Assembly (NCBI GenBank): GCA_963575645.1
Contig: OY754465.1
Coordinates: 48,200,401 to 48,264,400, forward strand
Reading direction: 5' to 3'
Source: Xanthostigma xanthostigma
Taxonomy: Eukaryota > Arthropoda > Insecta > Raphidioptera > Raphidiidae
Length of the DNA stretch: 64,000 nt
Of the stretch, positions 1 to 12,400 are shown piece by piece. Numbering within the stretch: position 1 is the stretch's first letter; each line of letters begins with the position of its first letter. The notes under the pieces are model-generated. The model was not told where the DNA came from and made no database searches. It saw only the letters and a program-made list of their open reading frames with translations. The position numbers were made by a program, and so were the translations under genes.

Positions 1-223
1 CAGGTATATTTATGTAAACGTGCATATAGCAAATAATAATAATAAAAATGCGTTTAACGTCCGTTTCTCGACTTTATGTCATAACAGACGCCATTCGCAC
101 CATTACTATTTTCCATCTATCACACTTTATCACAATTAATAGCAATGGGTGAATGAAGGAATTTTAAGACATTAGGATAAGGTAGGAAAATTTTGAGCAT
201 AGGAGTTTGACAGGTAATCGGCC

Positions 224-482
224 ATGGTCTTGAATAAGAAACCATCTCGATATTTATCTGGAACCCGGTACCAAGGCCGTAGGCAAGGGGGGGTTGGGGG
301 TTCAACCCCTCCTCCGAAATACTTTAGCCAATCCACTGTTTTATACATACTTCTAAAATATTTTCGAGTCATTTTTCGGATCTGGGGATTCCACGTTTTT
401 CGGCATCCATCTGAAATGTAACATTGAAGGATGAGTGACAGAAATGCATCATCTCTCTCACTCATCTTTCATTGTTACATTT
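224..482. repeat. Fragment of a G-rich dispersed repeat and a small hairpin
   Basis: AAGGCCGTAGGCAAGGGGGG next to TTCAACCCCTCCTCCG is a common invertebrate MITE core. A 28-bp inverted pair follows (AAATGTAACATTGAAGGATG at 414 and its diverged complement ending at 482). Confidence 0.45.
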
Positions 483-2472
483 AATAAAATTAGATAAGTT
501 ATTTTTCTTTCAAAAAGTTGGCAGTCCTCTCAGAGAGTGTCGTAGCTGGATAATGGATTCATCAGCGCCCATGGCAAGATTCTGATTTCGTGCCCTCAAA
601 ATTGTGTTGGTTGATATATTCAAATAAAGCAATCATAATCGCATTAATAATTAATTAATTAAATTAATACTAAATAAAAAACAACGCCGGGCAAATACAG
701 CTATTATTTCTATAAGAAAGTTCACTGGAGCTATAGGGTCGTCTTATAAGCCAACCATGGGTGATCGTGGCACTTGAGGATACGTGGGGTCAGAAATTTT
801 GTTGATCAATAGAAAAAACAACTGTCTAGTTAAAATTGTCATTTTGTCGCAGGGGAATAGGGGTTCCATGCATTGCGGGACACTGGACGGAAAGATGAAC
901 TAAGCATAATAAAATTAGTATATTATATGCGTATTACCTACCTGAGTACAATTTGAACATTAAATCTCAGCAGTTGAATGTCTATAATCTTCCATTTATC
1001 TATCTTGAACAATAAATATAATAAGTTTCGCACTATTATTTTGATAGTTCACTTTAAAGTTTTTTTTAAGTAAAAAACGTTTACTTCATAGAAATTATCA
1101 CTGTTTTTTTTACCTACGACACAAATAATTTGGAAATAGATAGGTATGTAAATATATATAATATATATTATATCATTGACTGAATCGAAAAAAGTCTGGA
1201 AAGTAGACTCGTAAATATTAGGTACTTATCTTTAATTCGAAATTATTCGAGTTTAAGCTTTACCTACTTATAAACAGTAAAAAAAAACTAAAAATGTAAA
1301 AAAATCATTAAAATGTCCATCACTCCTAAAATGGTCTACTTAAAATAATTTTAGTTGAAACTTAAAAAATTACAAAAAAAACTGTGAAGTCAAAATTCAG
1401 TTCAATACTGTCTACATTATCAATAGTTATATTTGATTAAAGTAAAGAAATTTCATAATATGCGTAAATATTTGCCCTTGACTGTATTGTTACCTAATAT
1501 TATGGTTACAATTAAAATGTAATATAAGATTAGTACGGCTTGCCATCTGTCCTCGAAACATTGTGTTGTATGAGAAATGTATCTTAGACTTAAACCTACA
1601 GCAAAATGAAGAAACCTTTATAAACTAGAGAAGTGAGTAATGTTTAAGACAATCGATGAGAGGCAGTGAATTCGATAAAACGACAGTTTATTCTTATTGT
1701 TACTATTTTACAACTTTATACAATAAATTATTTATTTACACATATTTACAATAATTTCACCGCAATAAAAATTAATATAAAATAAATAAAAAACAAAACA
1801 ATAATAAAACTATACTTAAAAATAGAATGTTTGCCATGATCAGATTTAAGATCTGACCGTACAAAAGTCTACCGGACAACACTATTAAAATTTTATTGTT
1901 GACTAATGAAGCAATGTTTTATACAACAGTATTGGAGTCTTTAATACTGCATATTAATTGTTGGTTATTTATCGAAGTTGGCCCTTCGCAAAATTCACAA
2001 AATGCACCTAAAGAAGTTTTTCTTCATCAGTCAAATATGATTTTTTACAAAATATCTTTTCAATACACAAACATGCCAAGTTGACAGTTTTTTTATATGT
2101 AAAGATAAATAAACAGTCAAAAAATGATAAAAAGTGAAAATTCGCTTTAGGAATCTTTAAAACTGAAAAATTACATTTTACATTACTTTTTTTATTTATT
2201 ATTGATCGAACTAGCTTCTGTATAATTCATTAAAATAACAACTTCCGCAGATCTCCTGCCGCCCCCTCCGACATGCGGCCACAAACTATACCAAAATGTC
2301 GGGGGAGCTCGACTCTACAGTTTTTGTAGGAAACATTTTTCGATTCAAGACACCAGATTGAAATTCCCAATCCACTCTACTAAAATGGAGTATTAGGCTG
2401 CGAAAAAATGTTACTGAAAATCATCGAGTTGTCCCTTAGCGAAATTCATAAAACGCGCCAAAATAAAGGTAA
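483..2472. other. No gene seen
   Basis: AT-rich sequence downstream of the chaoptin-like gene with scattered homopolymer runs. No frame has protein-like composition. I recognise no repeat here. Confidence 0.5.
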
Positions 2473-2789
2473 CTGCACTTGAGGCTTGTTTTTACGCTAG
2501 ATTCCTTGCTATTTGGTTGCTAGGTTTTAAGCATTCTTTGATGCTTTTAGAGTTCGCTTCACGCAATGCCGATTTTGTAACGAAAGTGAACACTTATTGT
2601 CTCTGAACAGAACACACACTATGACACCGTGTTTGTGGGTGTTTAACCATATCGCCTACATGACACATACTGTTTCCGGACTGGTTTTTGCCAAGCACGA
2701 AAAATAGCCCTGGTTCTAAAGAAATCCAGCTTGTAACCAAGTCCCAGCAACGGTTCCAGAGGAAAAACCAGCCTCGTGTGCAGTGAGCT
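2473..2789 (-). mobile_element. PIF/Harbinger-like MITE, copy 1 (diverged)
   Basis: Right end CCTCGTGTGCAGTGAGCT followed by TAA, left end CTGCACTTGAGGC preceded by TAA. The interior matches the 14.8 and 59.2 kb copies in reverse (TCTCTGAACAGAACACACAC and neighbours). TAA/TTA duplications are typical of Harbinger elements. Confidence 0.7.
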
Positions 2790-3047
2790 TAAGTATTTCT
2801 CAAAAAAAAATGTTACAATTAAATTTGAACTTCTGTTTAGTATATAATCTGCAATAATATTAAATCTAAGTATGACTTAAAATTTAAGTAGAAGTGATGC
2901 AATCAGACTTAATCTCTTGTGATAAAGTAGTCTAATTTTCAAAGGTCGGGATCATCAGCGATCGTATATAGCACGCTTTAAATACAAAAAATCAGTGCCG
3001 ACATAACATTTTTATGAAACACTGACTCAGAAAATTTATAGGTGTAA

Positions 3048-3418
3048 TTATCTGAGGCAATATCCAACATAAATCGTCAACAGCATAATTGTAGTTGTGT
3101 GTTGTTGTTGAGCGTCGGCCGCCGTGCTCGTGGCTCGATATACGCCGTTATCACGGCCGGCAATCTGTCCGCCTCCACCGTCGTCGACGTGACAAGTGAA
3201 GTGTTCCGGCTTGAGTCCGACGATGGGAATGCGTACACCCGGCTTATAGCGGTGCGCACACACGGCATCACGCACCACCTGATCGTGTGCCGTCTGCGAA
3301 CTGAACGCGTTCAACGTATGCGCTTGGACAGTTTCGCGTAACCAGCGGCGTAACCACTGGCCGAGCCACACCAATTCACAATCGCATATCCACGGATTGT
3401 TGTTCAACAACAAACCAC
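3048..3418 (-). CDS. Chaoptin-like gene, last coding exon: LRR C-cap and hydrophobic tail
   Basis: After acceptor TATTGTTACAG the exon reads LLLNNNPWICDCELVWLGQW, an LRRCT start. CDC pairs with two later cysteines (DAVCAHRY and EHFTCHVDD), giving the four-Cys cap. A Gly- and Gln-rich stretch follows, then TTTIMLLTIYVGYCLR and the stop. The short hydrophobic terminus without a cytoplasmic tail suggests a GPI-attachment signal, as in chaoptin; this is inference. The exon is far GC-richer than its surroundings. I saw no clear AATAAA close downstream. Confidence 0.85.
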
Positions 3419-6400
3419 CTGTAACAATAATAATGTACTAAGGGGGCGACCATTAATTACGTCACGTGTTTTACCATTCCAACGCACAAGTGGGAAATGG
3501 TACTAGTTTAGGTCAAAATTCACTTTTCAAAATTTTTCGTTTTGAGGTTCCCAGAATCCAAAAAACATATTTTTGAAAAAACTCTGTGCGTCTCTTTGTC
3601 TGTTAGTCTGTGAGCACGATACAGGTCAAACGGATGAGCGGATTGAAACCAAATTTTGAGAGGATGTTTGGTATGCAAATATGAAGAGCCCTATTGTTTT
3701 TGGGGAAAATCGGCACATGCTACAACGTTGTTTTTTATAATACAATGGTATACTTTTCATAACGGTTTATTAATCTATTTATTTTTTCAAGAAAGTTTCG
3801 TTAAAAATTTTTTTTATAAACTTTATAGTTTCGAGAATATTTTGAAAATAAAAAAAATCAGATGTTCTTTTGTTTTGTAGATTTGTCAGAAATAAACTAC
3901 TTAGTTAAGCATGTTTACATGACGTAATTAACCATGGCAACGAATAGCAAATGTCATATTAAATACTAGCCATAACCCGCGTCATCTCATGCGATATCAG
4001 ACATTTTATTTTCTTATTATACTGCGTATATTAAATGTCAATATTTTTGAAGTTGGAATGGTTCCGTCGCCCAATTGGCTGGAATTTCTTTTTGAAAATT
4101 TGGCCCCTCCCCTCCCCCTTGGGAAGATTTGGTATGATGTGGTAAAACCCCCTTCCCCTCACGTGAGATTTACCCTATAATTTTTATTTTTTTAGCCTGC
4201 GTAATTAAAGAAGGTCCCCTTAATTAATTAGAAAGTTTCCACTTGACGAAAATACCTATATTATAGTGTCACATCATTAATATAATCGAGGTCAGGAGTC
4301 GAGATTTTTGCTCTTTTTTGTCAGAGCGGCAATCTAGAGATCCCTCCCCCGTTTTAGAGGTCGCTAAACACGATGGTGAGGATCCCATAATTTTTTCCTC
4401 GAGCACCCCTGATTTCCACCCCTTGAAAAAAAGTTTAAATTTTAATACAATGATTTTGTAGGAAAATTAATTCTCTACAAAAAAAATTGGTTGTCTGTAA
4501 AGTCGGTTTACGGACGATAGTTTTACGTGATAACGTATTCCGCTCGAATATCATATTTAATGAGTATAGTCTGGATGTTTCAGTTATATTTATTATGACA
4601 AGAAAAATGTCATTTTGTTAATAATATTTTTTTTATCCAGACTATACTCATATATCTACCAGTTGTACATCATAAGCATATCATATTTAATAATCACGCA
4701 CAGGGTCAGGCGGAACGTTAGGAACGTTACACTTTTTCGTGCATGCAGCCGGTGTTTCATCTTTTTATATTGACGTGATTCATCAATTTATAAGACGTTA
4801 TCACGTCAAAATCTCTCTTGTTTTCTTTCTGTAAATGTGATACTTTAAGAATTACTGGCCTTCAAAGATGATTATTTATGGAAATTTTGCCGGAAAATTG
4901 TTGTTCAAATTTTTTTATAATTTTCTTACAAGGGGTGGAATCAGAGGGGCCAATTTAAAGATGTTGCCGACGAAAAAATTGTGGGACCCTCACCATCGTG
5001 TTCAGCGCCTTCGAAAACGGGTGAGGGGGGGGTCTCTAGGTTGGCGTTCTGGCAAAAAAAGTTACCTCTTTCAACTCCTGATCTCGACTAATAAGGATAA
5101 CTTTAAAAATGCTGCAAAAATTATTTCGCTATCTTTAATTTCAACGGAGATAATCAATTTTTTGTACGTGGGGGCAAAAAAGACTGATCGATGTCGGGTC
5201 GGCTATTATGACGTTCCGCGACATCATGTGTCATATTAGTACCTACTTATATTTTGGTTACAACTTATTAATGAAAATTAATTATTCAAAACGACACATT
5301 ATTTGCTCGCTAGATGGGTTCAGCACAGCTAGACAGAAATTGCAGTCGATCGACTTACGATCGTGAATGATTTAATGTGCGCTACTCCGTCAAATAACAT
5401 GAACAAGCTTTTCTGATCCAAGCTGTACAGGTCGTGCTGGATAAATGTGGGCTGTCTTAACTAGCAGTCTATTAACTCTATTACTGTTTTTTTTTTTACT
5501 TTTATTTTATTTTCGTTAAAAAATATATTCTCTTACCGGATATTAATTTTGTTCCAGCAGATTCCCAGTTTGATGTCTCCGAATAAAATATATTGGGAGA
5601 TATTGACGTGAGCATATTATTTCTCAAATCAATAGTAAAATCGGAAACTTTCGGGAACGTTGTAAATAAGTCTCGTGGCAATTTTTCAATTTGCGTGTCT
5701 CTTATTTGTATTGTCAATTCAATTCTGTTATCCAGCCTGGAAAAGGCTTTGCTGTTTATTACTGTCAACTCATTTCCCCATATTTCCAGATGTTTTATAT
5801 CACTTGACACTAATCCATGGAGTTGATCACTCAATTCACTTGATGTCACTTCGATAGATAGTTTCCGTAAACTTGTCACTTGTGTTACAGCTGATTTAAT
5901 ACACGACTGAAGTTGAAAAGAAGTTGATATTGATAAAGATGTCAGGACGGACAGATGTGATAATGAGTTATTTTCGAATCTTTTTAAAGAATATAGACCG
6001 TGTATATGAAGATTCTGCAGTTCACGTAATCCAAAAAATGTACTGTCATCGATTTCCTAAAAGAATAAAAAATCAATAAACTTCTGAAATAAAAAACACA
6101 GTTTAAAAATTTATTTTCTTGATATGACCGCAGTATTTATACTATTTTTTTTATTAACCGACTTCAACAAAAAAGAGGAGGTTCTATGTTCGTCTGTATA
6201 TTTTTTTTTTATGTATGTTCACCGATTTCTCCGTCAATTAAGGACCGATTTTCAAATTTTTTTTTATTCGAAAGAGTGCACCTCAGAGATGGTCCCATCG
6301 GAACCAAGTCAGGATCTGATAGTGGAATCCGGAGAAATCGAGGGAAACTCTCAAATTTCAAAGACACACATAATGTTTTTTATGTATGTTCACCGATTTT

Positions 6401-9400
6401 TAGTGTTAGATTAACACTAAAAAGAGAAAAATAAAATATTTTTAACAAAAAAATTGAACCGACTTCACACTAAAAAGTAAAAAATAATTGCGTATTGAAA
6501 TGTTTTGGAGTCGGTGTAGTTCTCGGAATAGATTTCATTTTGGCTGACACCGACTCCAAAACATTTCAATACGCAATTTTTTTTTACTTTTTAGTGTGAA
6601 GTCGGTTCAATTTTTTTGTTAAAAATATTTTATCTAAATCCAAAACCCCGTGTGGACCACCGCCAGTTTTCAGTCGCAACTGTTTACAGATTCTACTAAG
6701 ATTGATTGTAAAAAAAAATTAAAAAGACGATAAAAAAAATTGAAAAATACAGAAATAAATATCAACTGGAATATAAAATAGTTGAAAAAAAAAAAAAACA
6801 ACCAGCACTGGAGTTGACCATCGACCTTCAGCTTACTAGACAGACGCTTTACCATTCAGCTACCATGATTTACAATTGTTGTATGCCAAAGTCAGTAGAT
6901 TACAGACGCTACCTTGCTCCACGAATGACGTCAGCAAGCGGACTGTTCATACTTTTATCAACCACGCAATATCAATAGACAGATCCTTTGGTTGACGCCA
7001 CCTCCTATTGGCTATTACTATCCGACGGAGCGAAGTAGCTTCTGTAATTTACTGACCCCATAGTTATACGATTGTTAATAAATGTGAAAGATATTAATAC
7101 GACTGGTTATTTATAATTGCAATAGAATTTGGATAGGATGTCAGCCAGCATGGATGTGTGTAAATTACAACAATTTTGTAAAACAATTCATCATCGCAAA
7201 GTTAGTTTATATTAACGTTTCGCATTAGTACAATGCATCTTCAGAAAAACTAGAAAAAATATATATTTTACAAAGATTAATGTTAAAAATTTTATGTAAC
7301 ATGAATCTTTGTAAAATATATATTTTTTCAGGTTTTTCTGAAGATGCATTGTACTAATTCGAAACGTTAATATAAACTGACTTTGCAATGGTAAATTGTT
7401 GTAATTTATACACATCCATGCTGGCTGACATCCTATCCAAATTCTATTACAATTGTTAATAAATTTAAAGGCGATCATATCACCGCAATATTATGTAATA
7501 ATTTTTAATTTGTGGAGATAAATACAAAGTATAAACGGTTAATTCAATTATTAAGCTCTGTCAACAGTTAAGCGTATTTATTCGATTGGTGCAAAGATAT
7601 ATATTTCCTCGGTTCATAATATTATTTTAACAGACTGTTGTTAACTACTTTACGGTTCGACAGTAAAGACGTAATACTTCCGACTCTTTTAAAAGTAGAA
7701 ACAAGTACAAAAAAAGTATATCGATCTTCGAGGGGCGATAAAAAAGTACGCTTAATTCGCGCATATGTCCCATTAAATTATTAGCAATTCCAAAGAAATT
7801 TTCGTATGTGATTTAAAATCGACGGGTAACCTGCTCTCAATTTTAATGACAAGGAAATAAAATATGCCGCTCACACCGATTAAACTAAAATTTATTAAAT
7901 TACTTATCGTGGAGGCAAGGTAGTCCCGGACGCAACATATCACAGGTGACGCCACAGTTGACGTGCAACCACAACTTTTTTTAATATAGACCCACATTTT
8001 TTGTTGGCTCAATAGAAAGAGGAGAGGAAATGCTATCAATAACGTTCGGATCATTTTTGCACCAGCCCATTTATTTCCAGTAATGGTCATTTTTACCGCC
8101 GGCATTAACCCTACCTAAGAACTTCCATGTGAGGTTGCGCGGTCAGATTTTGTGTCGTGTGTGTGTGTTTGTTTGTGGGGCAGTGGCTTGTTTGTGTGTC
8201 GCGTGTGACACACGAGACAAATTTGACCAAGAAACTTCCCCGTCTTATTTCTTGAGTAACGCTAATGCAGGTGACACAGAAAAAAATGAGCTGGAGCAAA
8301 AAATGATCCAAACGTTATTGACAGCATTTCCTCTCCCCTTTCTAAGCCAACAAAAAAGTGGGTTTCCGTTAAAAAAAAACCAAAGTTGTGGTTGCTATCT
8401 CGACTGTGGCGCCACCTATGACAGTGCTCCCTCGATAGTAAGCAATTTTTATTCAGAACTTTTTCTTCTGATAGGACGGCACGTTTAAAATGGAACACCA
8501 AGTATATGTATCTATCACTATTTATGATACTCCAGTCTGGCAGCTTTTTGTACGCAAACATTACAGCGACGACGTTTTGTTTTAAATGATTTTAATTGTA
8601 TTTAGAATTGTAAATTTTGAAATCAGTTTACTTGTGGAAACGGATATTTAATATACTAGAGTGCATAAGATTGTTTTCAATGCTACCTATGTACTTACCA
8701 TGATAGGATTATCAGATAAATGTAAAGTCTTTAATGTCTTCACTTGTTTTAAAGCATTAGTCGGCGTAGCTACAAAACTGTTATTGCTCAAATCCAATTC
8801 TCTTAGGTTCGATAATGTCTTCAGGCTTACAATGTTTTCAATTGCATTCGATGATAGATTTAAATGTATCAGATTCGGTAACAGCAATAATGGAGATTGT
8901 TTCAAACCAACCTTACATAAATTTAATCGTTTCAATGTTGGTATGTAATAAAATAGTTCTTTGTAATCGGCTAAAAATGTATTAAAGCTCAAATCCAACG
9001 ATAACAAGTGACCCAAATTCAAAAATGTATTCGTTGGTATTATTTTGATAAGGTTGTTACTCACATCCAAATTAAATAAATAAGGCATCCATAAAAACAT
9101 TGAATTTTCAATGTATTCAATATTATTGTGACTTAATTTCAAATCTCTGAGAGTCAGTCCAATATCGCTTAGTACGGGTCCTGGAATTGTTGTCAATCCA
9201 TTGTGACTCAAATCAAGTTTTTCGATTTTTGTGTTCCGAAAAATACCGTTTTGTAAAGATATCAATCTGTTATTTCTTAAGTTTAAAATTCTTAGTTCTT
9301 TCATATAAGAAAATTGTTCATTATGAAATCTGCCAATTTGATTGTTTGATAAATCCAAGATTTGTAATGAATTCAAACCTCTAAAAGTATAGCGGTTTAT

Positions 9401-12400
9401 TTTAAAAATGTTGTTGTCTTTAATCGACAATATTTCTAACTTCATTAAAGTATCAAAGGCATCCGAATCTAGTTCAAAAATGAGGTTTGAATCGATGCGT
9501 AAGATTTTTAAATAATCAGAAATTTTGTCGATATATACTTTAGGATATGTTTCAAAGTTATTTCTGCTTAAATCGATCGATTTGATGTATATTGGTTCTT
9601 CAAAAATCCAAGCTGAATTCAGTCGATTGTTGCTTAAGTTAACAGACATAGGATTTTGTGAATTTGATGCATTTTTAAAATAGTGTAGCGATAGTTTTGT
9701 CAGTTGGTTGTATCTTAAATCAATATAAGACAATGATGGCAAATTGGAAAATGCGTTCGTTTCGATTTCGTCGATAGCATTATAAGATAGTATCAATGTA
9801 TGTAAATAATATAAATTATGGAATGAATTCGTTCTTATAATACGTATTTTATTATTAGAAATAGTCAAATAATGTAAGTTTTTTAACGAAGAAAAAGTTC
9901 TACTTTCTATAACTTGAATATCATTATGTGATAACCTCAAATCCGCCAGATTCTTGTGAATATTGGAATAAAACGCCGATCTTATCCACTTTATTTTGTT
10001 GTTCTCCAAGTTCAAGTACTGTAAGTTATGGAAAGCTGCGAGTGATGTTTCGTACAAATAATGAATGTTATTATTATCCAGTGCAAGCCAAATCAAATTT
10101 TTCAAAGGCGCCATCAACAAATTCGGAAAGTTTTCATTTTTTAACGAAAATGACATTTCCAGGCTTAATAATGTATCTCCAACGTCTTCAAAAGCGTTCG
10201 GGTGCCAGTACAAAGCATTATTGTAACTCAAACTCAGCTCACGTAAATTATCCAAATATTTAAAAACATTATTTTTCAAGTATTTGATACGATTGTTTCT
10301 CAAAATTAAAGTCGTTAAACTTTTCCCCCAATTCTGAAAATGTTCTTTATCCATTTCAACAATTAAATTGTAACCGACGTTTAAGTGTTGTAATCTACAC
10401 TTGGTAAGAGCTTGATGTGGAATGGTTATTAAAAAATTTTCGCTAAAACTTAAAACTTTCAAAGTACTACATAAATTAGTGAACGCATCGTGATTGACAT
10501 GAGCAATAGAATTCGATGAAAGATATAAATATTTCAGTACTTTGAGTCGACTCAATGCGCTCGGAACGTGTCCAATTTGATTGTGTTCAAGATCCAAATA
10601 TATCAAACTGTCTTCAACACCAATAAAAGCGTTTGGGTGTACAGTTTGAAGACGATTGTTACCTAGTAACAAACGTTGAACTCTGGTTGAACTAAAAGCT
10701 TCCTGTGGCAAGTGTTGTATTTTGTTAAAATCAAGACTCAAGTCTCTGACTCGTAACGAAAGTGAGTTGTCGTTGTTAAACAAGCACTTTGTTGGTAAAT
10801 ATTTCAAGCCATTTTCACCGATATCCAACTTCTCTAGTGTCAATACAGTGATGTTGTGAAAAGCATCGAGATGTTCAGACGAAAGCTCGCGTATCTGATT
10901 TCCGCGTAAATATAGCTGTCGTAAGTGGAGGCTTGTTCCATTACCCCTTATCTCTCCGCCGCCATCGTCGTCGTCGTCTCTGACGCCGCCGGTGGATGCT
11001 GCTCTTGCCACTAACAGTTCCAGAGGCAACTCGCTGAATAAATTACACGACATTTCCAATGTTTTGATGTGTTTGGGAAGACTGTCACTGTTTAGTTTTG
11101 TTAATTTGTTTTCGTTAATGTATAGTGTTGACATTGATTCTATTTGACTTAAATCTGTCGCTTCCAAGCTGTTCCCAATTGGAGTGGAATTAATTTCAAC
11201 AATGTCGTTCCTTCCGAGATTTAATGTGTCAAGCGTTCGACGTAATTTAGACCAGTTGCCGTTTACTGTTCGTATTTCGTTTCTACAAGAATGAAAACAA
11301 GTTTGTAATATAATACAGTGAATTTTAGTTAAGACACAACACTCGTGGGTTTTGTGTATTTGGTAGCAATGGAAATAATTAATCCATTATAGAAAATCGT
11401 TCCACTTAAACATACTCGACAAGTATTATAAATAAAAAAAATGGAAAATACAATCTGTTTTCGGAAATATCGCCATTAGCAGCTAAACTGTGTCCTAAAC
11501 CTTTATAAAAATCCAGCTAATTGAGCAGCACGACGGCACCATTCCAACTTTAAAAATATTGACGTTTGACATATTATAATACAGAAAAGAAAATTTCTGT
11601 TAACGCGTTCGGTGACGCGGGTAGTATTCAATATTAATCTTTGCTATTCGTTTGCATGGTTATCTATACATCCATACATAATATGTTATCAAGTCATGTA
11701 AAAATTTGCCAACTATACCTGACCACAAATCTACATAACAAAAGAACACTGATTTTTTATATTTTCAAAATATTTACGAAACTATAAAAGTTAGAAAAAA
11801 ATTTTTTAAAAAATAAGTAGAATAACAAACCATTATGTAAAGTATACCATTATTATAAAAAAAATAACGTTATAGCATATATCTCTCCTGCGCATGCGCC
11901 GATTCCCCCCAAAAACAAGAGCTCTTCATATTTGCATATAAAATACCCTCCCAAAATTTGGTTTGAATCCGCAAATCTGTCTGACTTGTACTATATACCG
12001 GCTAACAGAATCACCGGCTTTCTCCAAAAATATGTTTTTTTGGATTCGGGGACCTCCAAACGAAAAAATATTATAAAATTTTGAAAAGTGAATTTTGATA
12101 TAAATTAGCACCATTCCTTGTGTTGTAATGGCAAAATTAGGTATTTAAAACAGAATTAACCACCTGCGGGATAAACGTCTGAGAAACGTGATTTTAAATT
12201 GGTCAATATTTTCTAATTTATCACTAAATACTATTGTTTTCATAAAACCTTAATAAGAAAAGTCACCACTAGACAAGTCCGGGGTTACTGTATTTCTCCT
12301 CCAGAACCAATCCAATATTTATGAACTTGTCTTAGTGAGTGTCTACTAGGGTGTTTTTTTTTATTTTTTTGATTTCGATTTCATTCGCTAATATTTTAGT

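Noticed and set aside
3099..3341. 80-codon plus-strand frame
   Set aside because: Antisense shadow of the GC-rich LRR C-cap exon, which has clear family features and matching splice phase.
8129..8488. 119-codon plus frame and 66- to 110-codon minus frames
   Set aside because: They lie in a GT-rich inverted repeat inside an intron, with low-complexity composition.
9928..10263. 111-codon plus frame
   Set aside because: Antisense to the large LRR exon.
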